A DNA stretch of 64,000 nt, from the NCBI RefSeq assembly GCF_012933365.1, contig NZ_JABBVZ010000006.1, forward strand, positions 26,791 through 90,790. Direction: 5' to 3'. The notes beneath the pieces were generated by a model. It saw nothing but the letters and a program-made list of their open reading frames with translations. It was not told the DNA's origin and did not search any database. Numbering within the stretch: the stretch's first letter is position 1; the number at the start of each line of letters is the position of its first letter. This DNA is from Sulfobacillus harzensis (GTDB taxonomy: Bacteria; Bacillota; Sulfobacillia; Sulfobacillales; Sulfobacillaceae). Positions 34,248-42,301 of this stretch are shown here, piece by piece. The translations under genes were made by a program, and so were the position numbers.

Positions 34248-35038
34248 ACCATGCTCAGGTATTGGAGCTCGATCAGGTTGGTTTTCATTGGTCGGGAAGC
34301 CATCGGGGCTTAGGCCCCATCTCCGCCTCCATACGAGAGGGCACGCTTGTGGGACTCATCGGCCCCAACGGAGCAGGAAAATCCACGTTGCTCCGTCTCA
34401 TCGGCGCCTTCTGGACCAAGGACGCGGGCGCGATTCGTATCCTGGGACAGGATGTGACGGCTCTTTCGGCCTCGGAGCGTGCCCAGCGCATCGCCTTTGT
34501 CCCCCAATCCTTGGAAACCCAGTTCGATCTCACGGTCCGCGAGGTCGTGGAATTGGGGCGGTTGAGCCAGCGCTCATGGCGAGACCGCTGGGCGTTTAAA
34601 GGAGGACTCGCCGCCAACAAACTCGAGGAGATATTAGCCGCAACCGAACTCTACGACCTAAAGGATCGCCCGTTCAACACCCTTTCGGGGGGTGAAGCCC
34701 GACGCGTTCTGTTGGCATCGGCGCTTGCCCAGGAAGCTCCGCTTCTCTTGTTGGATGAACCCACCGCGCATTTGGACCCCGGCCACGCCGTGAAGTTCCT
34801 GAATCTGGTGCGTGAGATGATACAAAAGCAGCATATTACCGTATTGATGGCGTATCATGATTTGGCTACCGTAGGGCTTTACGCCGACGTGCTCTGGGTC
34901 ATGAACCATGGTCAGCTCATCCTAGAAGGGTCCCCCGATGCCGTCTTAACCGATCCCCGGATTCCGGAAATCTATGATGCCAACCTTATTTCCATGCTTC
35001 ATCCGCGAAACGACCGCCCAATGCTCATTTTTCCTTAA
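34244..35038 (+). CDS. btuD: Cobalamin ABC importer ATPase
   Basis: A 264-residue ATPase of the FecE/BtuD/FhuC family. Walker A is GPNGAGKSTLLR, the signature LSGGEARRVLLASAL and Walker B LLLLDEPTAHLD, then VLMAYHDLATVGLYADVLWV. It lacks the common glutamine of LSGGQ, having LSGGEARR, as some corrinoid and siderophore ATPases do. The ATG at 34244 follows AAAGGAGG by nine bases and overlaps the btuC stop by four bases. The operon ends here without an obvious strong terminator before the next gene. Confidence 0.87.
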   Translation: MNHAQVLELDQVGFHWSGSHRGLGPISASIREGTLVGLIGPNGAGKSTLLRLIGAFWTKDAGAIRILGQDVTALSASERAQRIAFVPQSLETQFDLTVREVVELGRLSQRSWRDRWAFKGGLAANKLEEILAATELYDLKDRPFNTLSGGEARRVLLASALAQEAPLLLLDEPTAHLDPGHAVKFLNLVREMIQKQHITVLMAYHDLATVGLYADVLWVMNHGQLILEGSPDAVLTDPRIPEIYDANLISMLHPRNDRPMLIFP

Positions 35039-35107
35039 TTGTTTAACCGGAACGGGGTCCTCCGGTACACTATACGCATACGTATTGCACCCGGAGGTCT
35101 CCCCCAA

Positions 35108-36346
35108 ATGAATGGTCTTCTTACCGTCTCCATGATTGTCAAAAACGAAGAACGCTTTCTGCCGGAATGTCTTGCCTCCGTCAAAGACGTCGCGGATGAG
35201 ATTATCGTCGTCGATACGGGATCGACCGACCGAACCGTAGAGATTGCCCAGTCCTTTGGTGCCCGGGTGATTGAGATAGAGTGGCCGAACGACTTTGCCA
35301 AAGCACGCAACGTCGGGCTGGATGCCGTGAAAACGCCATGGGTTCTCGTAATGGATGCCGATGAAGAGTTAGTCCGTGATGATGTCCCCGTTCTCGAGGC
35401 TGCCATTAGCAAGCCCCTTGGCGATGCCTACAATATCCGCATCGTCTCGGTGATGGATCGTGCCGATCAAATTAGCGAGAGCTATGTTTCCCGTCTCTTT
35501 CGGTCCCATCCCGATGTTCGCTACGAAGGAAAAATCCACGAACAGATTTTTCAATCGCTTACGCGCGCCAACATGCGTTTAGTCGCTCTTAACCTCAGGT
35601 TGCTTCATAAGGGTTATTTAGGTGCCGTCGTTGACCAACGTAATAAGGCTGAGCGCAACAGGGCGTTGCTGGAATCGCATCTCAAGGAAAACCCCGAAGA
35701 CGGCTACATGTGGTGGCAATATGCTCAGACGCTCATGGGTGCTGCTAAATTTGAGGAAGGCCTCGCGGCCGCAAAACGTTCCCTCAAATTTATCGCCATG
35801 GAAAATCCGTTGTGGGTTCTGGCTCAAACCACCCTCGCACGCCTCTATGAGCTCACGCGACAGCATCGGCGGGCGCTTCGAGCGCTGAACGACGGCGAGA
35901 TCGCGTATCCCAAATACACAGACTTCTGGTACGTTGAAGGCGAATTCCACATGGCAGGCAATGACTTCCCGAACGCCGAGCGGTGCTTTAGAAAATGTCT
36001 GGAGATTGGCGAAGCCAAAAACTTCTTAATGACGGACACCGGAGTGGGCAGCTTTAAAGCTCTCTATAGGCTTGCGGGCGCGTTGGCCCGCCAGGGAAAC
36101 GCAAAGGAAGCCACGGCAACATTGCTCCTGACGATACAAAAACATCCCACCTATCGCGACGCTTGGCATGGGCTATTTAATTTGTTGGCAGGTTCAAGCT
36201 TTGATGCGGTGGCACAAACCATTCTTCTGGTCATGCCGGTTGAGGATATCATCAAAACCATTGAAGCCTGGCCGAACCTTTCCGACAACGAACGAGGCCT
36301 CTTGGAAGCCGCCAAACGCCAGATGGCTGTTACCCGGCAAAGTTAA
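35108..36346 (+). CDS. Family 2 glycosyltransferase with TPR-like C-terminus
   Basis: A 412-residue protein. The N-terminal GT-A domain shows LTVSMIVKNEERFLPECLAS, DEIIVVDTGSTDRT, and the DxD-type LVMDADEEL, followed by FRSHPDVRYEGKIHEQ, a pattern of the SunS/glycan extension branch. From about residue 190 on there are tetratricopeptide-like helices (MWWQYAQTLMGAAKFEEGLA and further). Such proteins often glycosylate surface or flagellar proteins. It starts after CCGGAGGTCTCCCCCAA, and its end overlaps fliS by 17 bases, convergent. A TACACT box at 35066-35071 is a possible -10. Confidence 0.87.
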   Translation: MNGLLTVSMIVKNEERFLPECLASVKDVADEIIVVDTGSTDRTVEIAQSFGARVIEIEWPNDFAKARNVGLDAVKTPWVLVMDADEELVRDDVPVLEAAISKPLGDAYNIRIVSVMDRADQISESYVSRLFRSHPDVRYEGKIHEQIFQSLTRANMRLVALNLRLLHKGYLGAVVDQRNKAERNRALLESHLKENPEDGYMWWQYAQTLMGAAKFEEGLAAAKRSLKFIAMENPLWVLAQTTLARLYELTRQHRRALRALNDGEIAYPKYTDFWYVEGEFHMAGNDFPNAERCFRKCLEIGEAKNFLMTDTGVGSFKALYRLAGALARQGNAKEATATLLLTIQKHPTYRDAWHGLFNLLAGSSFDAVAQTILLVMPVEDIIKTIEAWPNLSDNERGLLEAAKRQMAVTRQS

Positions 36347-36749
36347 TGCTTGATGCCGCATCCTCGCGTTGCACCGATTGGACACCCTTGGCGTTGTAAT
36401 GCTGAAGCCCCTCGATGAGATTGATCAGCACTTCTTCCACGGTTTCCAGGTCGTCCGGCCTGTTTTCCGCTGTTGCCTGCAACACCTGGCGCCAGCAAAA
36501 AAGGTAGAGATTCCGCATAAGAGTCCCCTGCGGATGAGACAGATTGACATTATCCGCCAGGGCGGACAAGATGTCCCGACTTAACTGCGACTGTTGCAAG
36601 CCGTCAATGGGGTTGTTGGCCAGTGTGATGCGGCATTCCCGAACGTTCTTCAACGCGGCCTCGTAGAGCATCAAGGTCAGCTTTTCCGGAGTGGCCATAT
36701 TGATGCTGTCCTCTATATATCGCGTCACACCGGATTCCAGATCAGCCAT
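36330..36749 (-). CDS. fliS: Flagellar export chaperone FliS
   Basis: A 139-residue helical protein that binds flagellin in the cytoplasm and prevents early polymerisation. It contains the signature ATPEKLTLMLYEAALKNVRE and a C-terminal helix pair (LINLIEGLQHYNAKG) as in FliS. The ATG at 36749 lies nine bases after GGAGG and close behind the fliD stop, so fliD and fliS are coupled. Earlier in-frame starts at 36758 and 36755 are too near that ribosome site. It lies downstream of fliD and flagellin on the minus strand. Confidence 0.93.
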   Translation of the reverse strand: MADLESGVTRYIEDSINMATPEKLTLMLYEAALKNVRECRITLANNPIDGLQQSQLSRDILSALADNVNLSHPQGTLMRNLYLFCWRQVLQATAENRPDDLETVEEVLINLIEGLQHYNAKGVQSVQREDAASSINFAG

Positions 36750-36754
36750 CCTCA

Positions 36755-38239
36755 TCAACCTCCGTTGCTGTTGTTATTGTTTGTGTTGAAGAGCGCATTG
36801 TATAGCGAGTACTGCTGGGAGTACTTGGCCAACTGGCTGACCCACTTTCCGTATTGCGTGACCGCGTTTTGCTCTTCGGCCGTCATTTGCTGCTTCAGTA
36901 GCGTCATCTGACTTTTGTATTGGCTTTCTTGTTGTTGCAAGGCGGCGATCTGCTCCCCGGTGGTACTGTTGGTTCCCTTAGAGAACCCCGAAATCATTCC
37001 CGTCGTTGTCGTCGAGCTCGTCTGCAGCGCGGAGGCCAAAGCGGAGAACACCTGCGATACTTCGTGTGGATGATTGCTTAGAGCTGTCGTTAGAGTGCTG
37101 CTATTCAAGGACATGGATCCATCGGCTTTAAAGGTGATGCCCAAATCGCCCAGTGTCTGATATGCGGTGCCCGAGCCGTCGCTGGTCTTCGCCAATATGC
37201 TTTCGACCTGGTTTAAGACGGACACGGGGAGCCCGGATGCCAGCACTTGATTGGAGTTCGACTGATATGAGTAGACCTGGGATGAACCGGTGCCGGTTGA
37301 TGTCACCGTTCCGGCTTCCGCTAAATTTTGCGTATCCTTAACCCATTGATTCCATGCCGAGACCACGTTTTGTACCGAGGTTTTCATCGATGACACGTCC
37401 GGTCCCACATTGATGGTGGTCGACCCAGTTGATTGAGCGGTCAAAGTCACACCCGGTATCAGGTTGGAAAACGTGTTGGATGACGATGAGATGGCGTTGG
37501 CTGCATTGAACGTCGAGCCAAAACTCACCTGGGCAGCACTGGGTGCTTGCAGCTGGTCGGCCGCGCTCGCATTCGTTACCGCGCTTGAGGAGCTGACAAT
37601 ACCTAAATAGTAAAGGGGTCCGGAACTGCCTTCAGTATAGGTAATGGGTGTATCGGTCTGATTTGCTTGGATCTCTAGCGTCCACACATTAGGCTTGGTT
37701 TCAACAACGGTCGCCGTAACCCCACTGTTGGAGTTGTTAATTTGAGATGCTAGCCCATTTAAGCTTTCTCCAGGGGAAGGGATGGTAATAGTTGATCCTC
37801 CGTTTATGCTGAAACTTCCTTGCAAGGTGCTTCCGCTAGAATTGGTCAAAGTCGCCGTAGGACTCGAAACCGTCATTACCGCATTGGTTCCGGTGTCAAT
37901 TTCCGACTGTGCCAAGGAGCCGACACTAATCGTATAGGTTCCGTTTTGAGCGTTTTGATATGACACTGTGGCCACGGACGGATCCGACGATGTGGCGGTG
38001 GTTTTCACGAATGTCGAGGCATCTGCCACAGCGTTCAGCGCCGAAGCAAACCCCTGGGCATCCGATTGCAAGGTTGTCCAAGCGCTTATCTCGGTACTGT
38101 CCTGCTGTACCTGGTTTTGCAACGTGCTTATCTGGGTATTAGTTTCCTGAGTCGTCAGTTGTGCGAAGGTCTTAGGATTCAAGTCGCCCAAAATCTGACC
38201 AATCGGCGTGTTATAGACGGAGCTCCAGTTGATGCTCAT
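36755..38239 (-). CDS. fliD: Flagellar hook-associated protein FliD (filament cap)
   Basis: A 494-residue filament-capping protein. The N-terminal FliD domain begins SSVYNTPIGQILGDLNPKTF and contains FASALNAVADASTF. Its repetitive serine-, threonine-, alanine- and glycine-rich middle is typical of exported flagellar proteins. The C-terminal domain reads VSAWNQWVKDTQNLAEAG, LGDLGITFKADGSMSL and finally the coiled coil IAALQQQESQYKSQMTLLK. The tail ends in an asparagine-rich stretch. It has no cleavable signal, consistent with type III export. AAAGGAGGAACCC precedes the ATG. Confidence 0.92.
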   Translation of the reverse strand: MSINWSSVYNTPIGQILGDLNPKTFAQLTTQETNTQISTLQNQVQQDSTEISAWTTLQSDAQGFASALNAVADASTFVKTTATSSDPSVATVSYQNAQNGTYTISVGSLAQSEIDTGTNAVMTVSSPTATLTNSSGSTLQGSFSINGGSTITIPSPGESLNGLASQINNSNSGVTATVVETKPNVWTLEIQANQTDTPITYTEGSSGPLYYLGIVSSSSAVTNASAADQLQAPSAAQVSFGSTFNAANAISSSSNTFSNLIPGVTLTAQSTGSTTINVGPDVSSMKTSVQNVVSAWNQWVKDTQNLAEAGTVTSTGTGSSQVYSYQSNSNQVLASGLPVSVLNQVESILAKTSDGSGTAYQTLGDLGITFKADGSMSLNSSTLTTALSNHPHEVSQVFSALASALQTSSTTTTGMISGFSKGTNSTTGEQIAALQQQESQYKSQMTLLKQQMTAEEQNAVTQYGKWVSQLAKYSQQYSLYNALFNTNNNNSNGG

Positions 38240-38263
38240 GGGTTCCTCCTTTCTGCCAAGGCC

Positions 38264-38285
38264 GGGGCCGGTACAACCCGGCCCC
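38264..38285 (-). terminator. Intercistronic hairpin between flagellin and fliD
   Basis: GGGGCCGG and CCGGCCCC form a perfect eight-pair stem around a six-base loop, 16 bases after the flagellin stop and just before the fliD ribosome site. It lacks a T run. It could partly stop or stabilise the abundant flagellin transcript, so that fliD and fliS get less mRNA. Confidence 0.6.
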
Positions 38286-38300
38286 CCTCAGCCGGTAATA

Positions 38301-39476
38301 CTAGCTCAGCAGTTTCAAGACCAACTGCGGCAGCTGTTGTGCCGTTTGCAATGCTTGGATACCGGTCTGCATCAGAATCTGCTGCTGTGCGAACTGGCTT
38401 GTGACGGAGGCCATGTTGGCATCCATGATGGTTGATTGCGAGGATTGCAAGTTGGTACTTTCTGTCTGGAGGTTGCTAATCGTGTAGTTCAACTGATCAA
38501 CTTGGGCACCAACCTGGCCTTGCGCATTGGTCAACATCGATAGAGCGCGCTTGGCCTGGCTAATCGCATACTGGGCGCCCGACGAGCTCGTGACATCGAT
38601 GTTGGTAAGGCCCAGCGTTGCACTCGTAAATGTACCAAGTTGAACCTGGGTGTTGTCACCCGCGCCTTGGTAAGGTCCTGTCTGAAAGTCATATTGCGTG
38701 GCAGCAGTGCCCACCGTTACCGCCGTGCTATAGGCGGTCGTGGAAGCGCCCAATACAATACTCCCTTGGTTTACTTGAATGACGAAACTGCTCGCACCCG
38801 TGCTGTTTTCCCCGGAAACAAGCTGCAAGGTGGTGGTGCCAGCAGTCGACGATCCGCTGACCCCGCTAACGGTCCCGCTTGCTACCGTGGTCCACGCCGT
38901 CGCTGTTGAAGCGGCGACAGTTACAATATCTTCCGGGGCTCCGCTTGCCGTCGTAGTATATAGCACGGAAACACTATAGGTCGCGGCGGCGACTTGCCCG
39001 CTGTCAGCGCCGACCTGAAACCCAGTAACAGTGGAATTACCCGTTGCGTTGGTTTGTGCGCCCTGATTAAGGACAGCCTGACCGTTGTAATTCAACGTTT
39101 GGGCCACATTATCAAGCGAATTTAACAAGTCGTTGATCTGACTTTGAATGTCTTGGGTGTCCTGATTGTTGTTCGTGCTGTTGGAGGCTTGAACCGCCAA
39201 CTGCTGAATTTCTTGCACAATCTGCACGTCGGTCTGCATTCCACCATTGGCTACGTTAAGCAGGTTAGTGGCGGCTGTGGCATTGTTGATGGCCGAGTTA
39301 ATCCCGCCGATTTCTCCCTGCATCAGATTGGCGATGGCCAGCCCAGACGGGTTGTCCGATGGGGAATTAATCTGAAGACCCGTCGACATCTCTTGCTGTA
39401 GATTGCTTAGGGTGTTCTGAGTGTTGGAAAGAGAATTTTGCGCAAAAAGCGCGGCAACGTTCGTGTTAATGTACAC
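38301..39476 (-). CDS. Flagellin
   Basis: A 391-residue flagellin subunit. Conserved N-terminal D0/D1 helices are YINTNVAALFAQNSLSNTQN, then QQEMSTGLQINSPSDNPSGL, AIANLMQGEIGGINSAI and the following NLLNVANGG. The C-terminal D1/D0 part is QAKRALSMLTNAQGQVGAQV, with ANMASVTSQFAQQQILMQTG and finally QQLPQLVLKLLS. The variable middle of about 160 residues is rich in threonine and serine, a good substrate for O-glycosylation. The GTG start at 39476 follows AAGGAGGATAATACC. Longer frames upstream are not flagellin sequence. Confidence 0.95.
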   Translation of the reverse strand: MYINTNVAALFAQNSLSNTQNTLSNLQQEMSTGLQINSPSDNPSGLAIANLMQGEIGGINSAINNATAATNLLNVANGGMQTDVQIVQEIQQLAVQASNSTNNNQDTQDIQSQINDLLNSLDNVAQTLNYNGQAVLNQGAQTNATGNSTVTGFQVGADSGQVAAATYSVSVLYTTTASGAPEDIVTVAASTATAWTTVASGTVSGVSGSSTAGTTTLQLVSGENSTGASSFVIQVNQGSIVLGASTTAYSTAVTVGTAATQYDFQTGPYQGAGDNTQVQLGTFTSATLGLTNIDVTSSSGAQYAISQAKRALSMLTNAQGQVGAQVDQLNYTISNLQTESTNLQSSQSTIMDANMASVTSQFAQQQILMQTGIQALQTAQQLPQLVLKLLS

Positions 39477-39824
39477 GGTATTATCCTCCTTGATTTCTGT
39501 TCCTCCAACATCCTGTCGGAGGCCTTGCACTTTGAGCATATGCCTAGTCTGTTAAAGTCGCAAAATATTAAGCGCTTTTTTGAGCCTTTACTAAAGGTGC
39601 TATAAATGTTTCAGGAGCCATATGCTTTGTGCAGTTTCCGCAGGGAGGGAGACAATCATCAGGTATCAGGTCGTTGCGTTAGCTCACGCCATTTCACAAC
39701 ATGTGGCCATGGTAATAGGGGACATTCAACCCACTTTCAAATTTGCTTCTTAAACTTCAACAAGGCACACTTAGAAGTAAACTGACGGGTGGTCTATAAA
39801 CCCAGCCGAAAGGAAAGTTTACTG
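39477..39824. other. Intergenic region between flagellin and glycosyltransferase genes
   Basis: An AT-rich gap with two divergent starts. On the minus strand TAAA followed about 14 bases later by CTTAATAT near 39590-39565 is a weak match to the flagellar sigma-D pattern (TAAA, GCCGATAT). No clear vegetative promoter was found for the plus-strand genes. No RNA gene or repeat is visible. Confidence 0.35.
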
Positions 39825-40739
39825 TTGACAAATCGCTGGATTTCCCTAAGCGTGATTAACCCACCAAATTACATCCATAGTCACGCTTTTGATGAAGTGT
39901 ACGACACGCTAGCGTATGGACTGGAGCACATCGGGTACAAAGTAAATCGCCTGGTTAACAGAATTTCTACGGATGTACCGACTATCCTTTTTGGGAGTCA
40001 CTTATTGGATCGCAAAACCCTTGACTCTCTGCCTCAGAACACTATCCTTTACAATCTCGAACAAGTAGATCCTGGGGCTCCCTGGCTGTCCGGTCCGGTT
40101 CCGTCAGCAATGCGTAAGCATGAAGTTTGGGACTTCAGCGAGGTTAACATCCAACGCCTAGTCCAGCTGCACATTGCGCCCCGGCTACGATGGGTCCCGA
40201 TAGGATACGTTCCTGAGCTTAGCAGGATCCCTAGAGCATCCGACCAAGATATCGATGTGTTATTTTATGGGTCTCTTAATCCGAGACGGGAAACCGTCCT
40301 TCAAAAATTGAAGGAAGTCGGTCTGAGAACGGTTCACTGCTTCGGGGTATACGGCAAAGAGAGAGACCAACTTATAGCCAGATCCAAATTGGTACTTAAT
40401 ATGCATTTTTACGACAGCGGTATCTTTGAGTGGGTGCGCGTATTCTACTTGTTGGCCAATCACAAGGTGGTGGTATCCGAAACAAGTATTTTAACCTCAT
40501 TCGATCAAGGCGCCACTACCGCTGTCAAATTTAGCCAATATCAGGATTTGGTTGAGACCTGCCGAGAAGTTCTTTCGAGACCAGACGAACAAGAGAGACT
40601 GATTGACGCGGGAGTTCATTACATGAACTCGCGCAGTGAGGACGCCATTCTAAAATACGCCTTGCAAGCGCCGACGGTTCAGAAGCCCGTAGTCAACCAA
40701 ACAGGAACTGTTGGTCAGAACGGTAGGTGCAAAAATTGA
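39825..40739 (+). CDS. Putative GT-B glycosyltransferase
   Basis: A 304-residue protein with the layout of a short GT-B glycosyltransferase. The string DIDVLFYGSLNPRRETVLQ opens the second Rossmann-like domain, and FEWVRVFYLLANHKVVVSE with the E-x7-E-like spacing closes the donor site. It resembles glycosyltransferases found beside bacterial flagellin or polysaccharide genes. The TTG at 39825 is preferred because AAAGGA lies ten bases before it. The frame is open to a GTG at 39789. GC content is clearly lower than the surroundings, and TTG-type overlaps link it to the next two genes. Confidence 0.7.
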   Translation: MTNRWISLSVINPPNYIHSHAFDEVYDTLAYGLEHIGYKVNRLVNRISTDVPTILFGSHLLDRKTLDSLPQNTILYNLEQVDPGAPWLSGPVPSAMRKHEVWDFSEVNIQRLVQLHIAPRLRWVPIGYVPELSRIPRASDQDIDVLFYGSLNPRRETVLQKLKEVGLRTVHCFGVYGKERDQLIARSKLVLNMHFYDSGIFEWVRVFYLLANHKVVVSETSILTSFDQGATTAVKFSQYQDLVETCREVLSRPDEQERLIDAGVHYMNSRSEDAILKYALQAPTVQKPVVNQTGTVGQNGRCKN

Positions 40740-41431
40740 AGAAGTTCGCATCGTACCTGAACATGATCAAGTACCTGACAGACACCCCCGTCACCATCGG
40801 AACGCTAATTCGATACGAGCCGATAATTAGATTAATCGTAGAATCTTCCGGTGTTATTGGCTCCATTACCGAGGTTCTTCCTAACGGAGACGGATTAGCA
40901 GCACTTCTTAATATTCCGCTCAATCAGGTTACAAAATCCCCGGCTTCACGGAAACCACGCAATGTTACTGAGTTAACCTACGATGCTTTTGTCGAGCGTG
41001 GAAAGGATTCTGACCTCTTGGTCTCTTTAGACGGCCCGATGATCTTTCCGCTAAACGAGCGAAAGGGCTTCATCGACCTTCTAGCTGACCATACGAAAAA
41101 GTTCCTTGTCACCTCCTATCCTTTGGAGCATTGCGCGTTAGACGTTGATTCCTTTGGGTTGCTAACACCCCAAGACACACTCTCTCGCGACCTAGCAGGT
41201 AATTTCTCAATGGGTTACTCGACAAGTGAAATGCTTCCCAAGAATTCTGTCCGTAAAATAACTGAATGGAACGAGCCAACGCTGATTCATCTAATGGCTT
41301 CGTACAGCAACCTTGTCTTAGCGAGTCCAATACTAAAGGCTAAAATTCTGGATTGGATCCTTGAGAGCCAAGTTTTGAGCGATAGCGATCCCATATATCG
41401 AAAAACATTCCTGTACGAGGTGGTACCCTAA
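40736..41431 (+). CDS. Methyltransferase-like protein of the glycosylation cluster
   Basis: A 231-residue protein that I can assign only weakly. SSGVIGSITEVLPNGDGLAA resembles a degenerate SAM-binding motif I, and DLLVSLDGPMIFPLNERKGF resembles the motif IV region (VVSLDTLEHIP in better members) of class I methyltransferases. The acidic residue of motif II is not clear. The TTG start at 40736 overlaps the preceding stop (TTGA) and follows GGTAGG. It lies between two glycosyltransferase genes, so sugar or lipid-linked glycan methylation is a fair guess, but catalytic activity is uncertain because key residues look altered. Confidence 0.5.
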   Translation: MKKFASYLNMIKYLTDTPVTIGTLIRYEPIIRLIVESSGVIGSITEVLPNGDGLAALLNIPLNQVTKSPASRKPRNVTELTYDAFVERGKDSDLLVSLDGPMIFPLNERKGFIDLLADHTKKFLVTSYPLEHCALDVDSFGLLTPQDTLSRDLAGNFSMGYSTSEMLPKNSVRKITEWNEPTLIHLMASYSNLVLASPILKAKILDWILESQVLSDSDPIYRKTFLYEVVP

Positions 41432-41432
41432 A

Positions 41433-42236
41433 TTGCTTTCGGTAATAATCCCCTGTTACAATGTAGAGCACTATATAAGTGAGTGTCTCGCTAGCGTCCT
41501 TCTTTGGAAGGATGCCGAAATTATAGTCGTGGACGACGCCTCCACGGACGGCACTGTCGAACAAATTAACAGGATGCTGTCGCATGCCGACGCTAATGTG
41601 CAACTTATTCAACTTCGGCAGAATGCTGGACCGTCGCATGCTAGAAATGTCGGGATATCCCGCTCGTCCGGCGACTGGTTGTTTTTTGTCGATTCAGATG
41701 ATGTCGTTCTTGGTGGTACGGAAAATTACGCCGCCCAACTGGCTCAGGGGTTGAGGACTCATGATGTCATATATCCCGAAATGATTGTCCGTCACGGTCG
41801 GACGAGTATCGGCAAACGCTATTACCAAGACATTCTTAATGTTTCGCCGGAAAAAATACTTCGCGACAACCCAATTCAGCACCTCCTAGTATCCAATTAT
41901 ATCGGTGCATTCGCATTCGTTTCTCGTGATGCGATCGGAGACATGCGGTTCAATGAAAACCTGCGAGCGTACGAGGATTGGGACCTATGGCTGCGCATGA
42001 TGCTTAACGGAGCACGGTTTAAGTTCGAGCCAACCCCAATGGGTGTATATCGAGTCGGACGTGAAGGTTCATTGAGTACGGTAATCCTCAGGTCTAGCAG
42101 AAATCGAGTTCGAAGTAACTTACAAATTTTATCCTTAAACTATGAACGAGTAGTTGGACAGCCAGAAGCCCAACAATCCATAATGCGACGAATGCGACAA
42201 CTAGCAGTAGAATTGATGTTACACCCGGAAAATTGA
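41433..42236 (+). CDS. Family 2 glycosyltransferase
   Basis: A 267-residue GT-A glycosyltransferase. LSVIIPCYNVEHYISECLAS opens the domain, AEIIVVDDASTDGT binds the nucleotide and FFVDSDDVV supplies the DxD metal site. ENLRAYEDWDLWLRMM contains the ED catalytic-base motif. The sugar is unknown. A TTG start at 41433 lies one base beyond the previous stop. The ribosome site (GAGG) is about 12 bases away, so translation may rely on coupling. Like its two upstream neighbours it is AT-richer than the rest of the window. Confidence 0.87.
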   Translation: MLSVIIPCYNVEHYISECLASVLLWKDAEIIVVDDASTDGTVEQINRMLSHADANVQLIQLRQNAGPSHARNVGISRSSGDWLFFVDSDDVVLGGTENYAAQLAQGLRTHDVIYPEMIVRHGRTSIGKRYYQDILNVSPEKILRDNPIQHLLVSNYIGAFAFVSRDAIGDMRFNENLRAYEDWDLWLRMMLNGARFKFEPTPMGVYRVGREGSLSTVILRSSRNRVRSNLQILSLNYERVVGQPEAQQSIMRRMRQLAVELMLHPEN

Positions 42237-42301
42237 CTGCACGACCGGGTTCCAACGGTCCCTATCCCTGCTCAGCGAATATTAGTCCAAAGGAGTAAGA
42301 T

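Noticed and set aside
36780..39470. Repeat-rich or CRISPR-like array in the flagellin/fliD region
   Set aside because: The repetitive look comes from Ser/Thr/Ala/Asn-rich coding sequence; there are no equal-length direct repeats with spacers.
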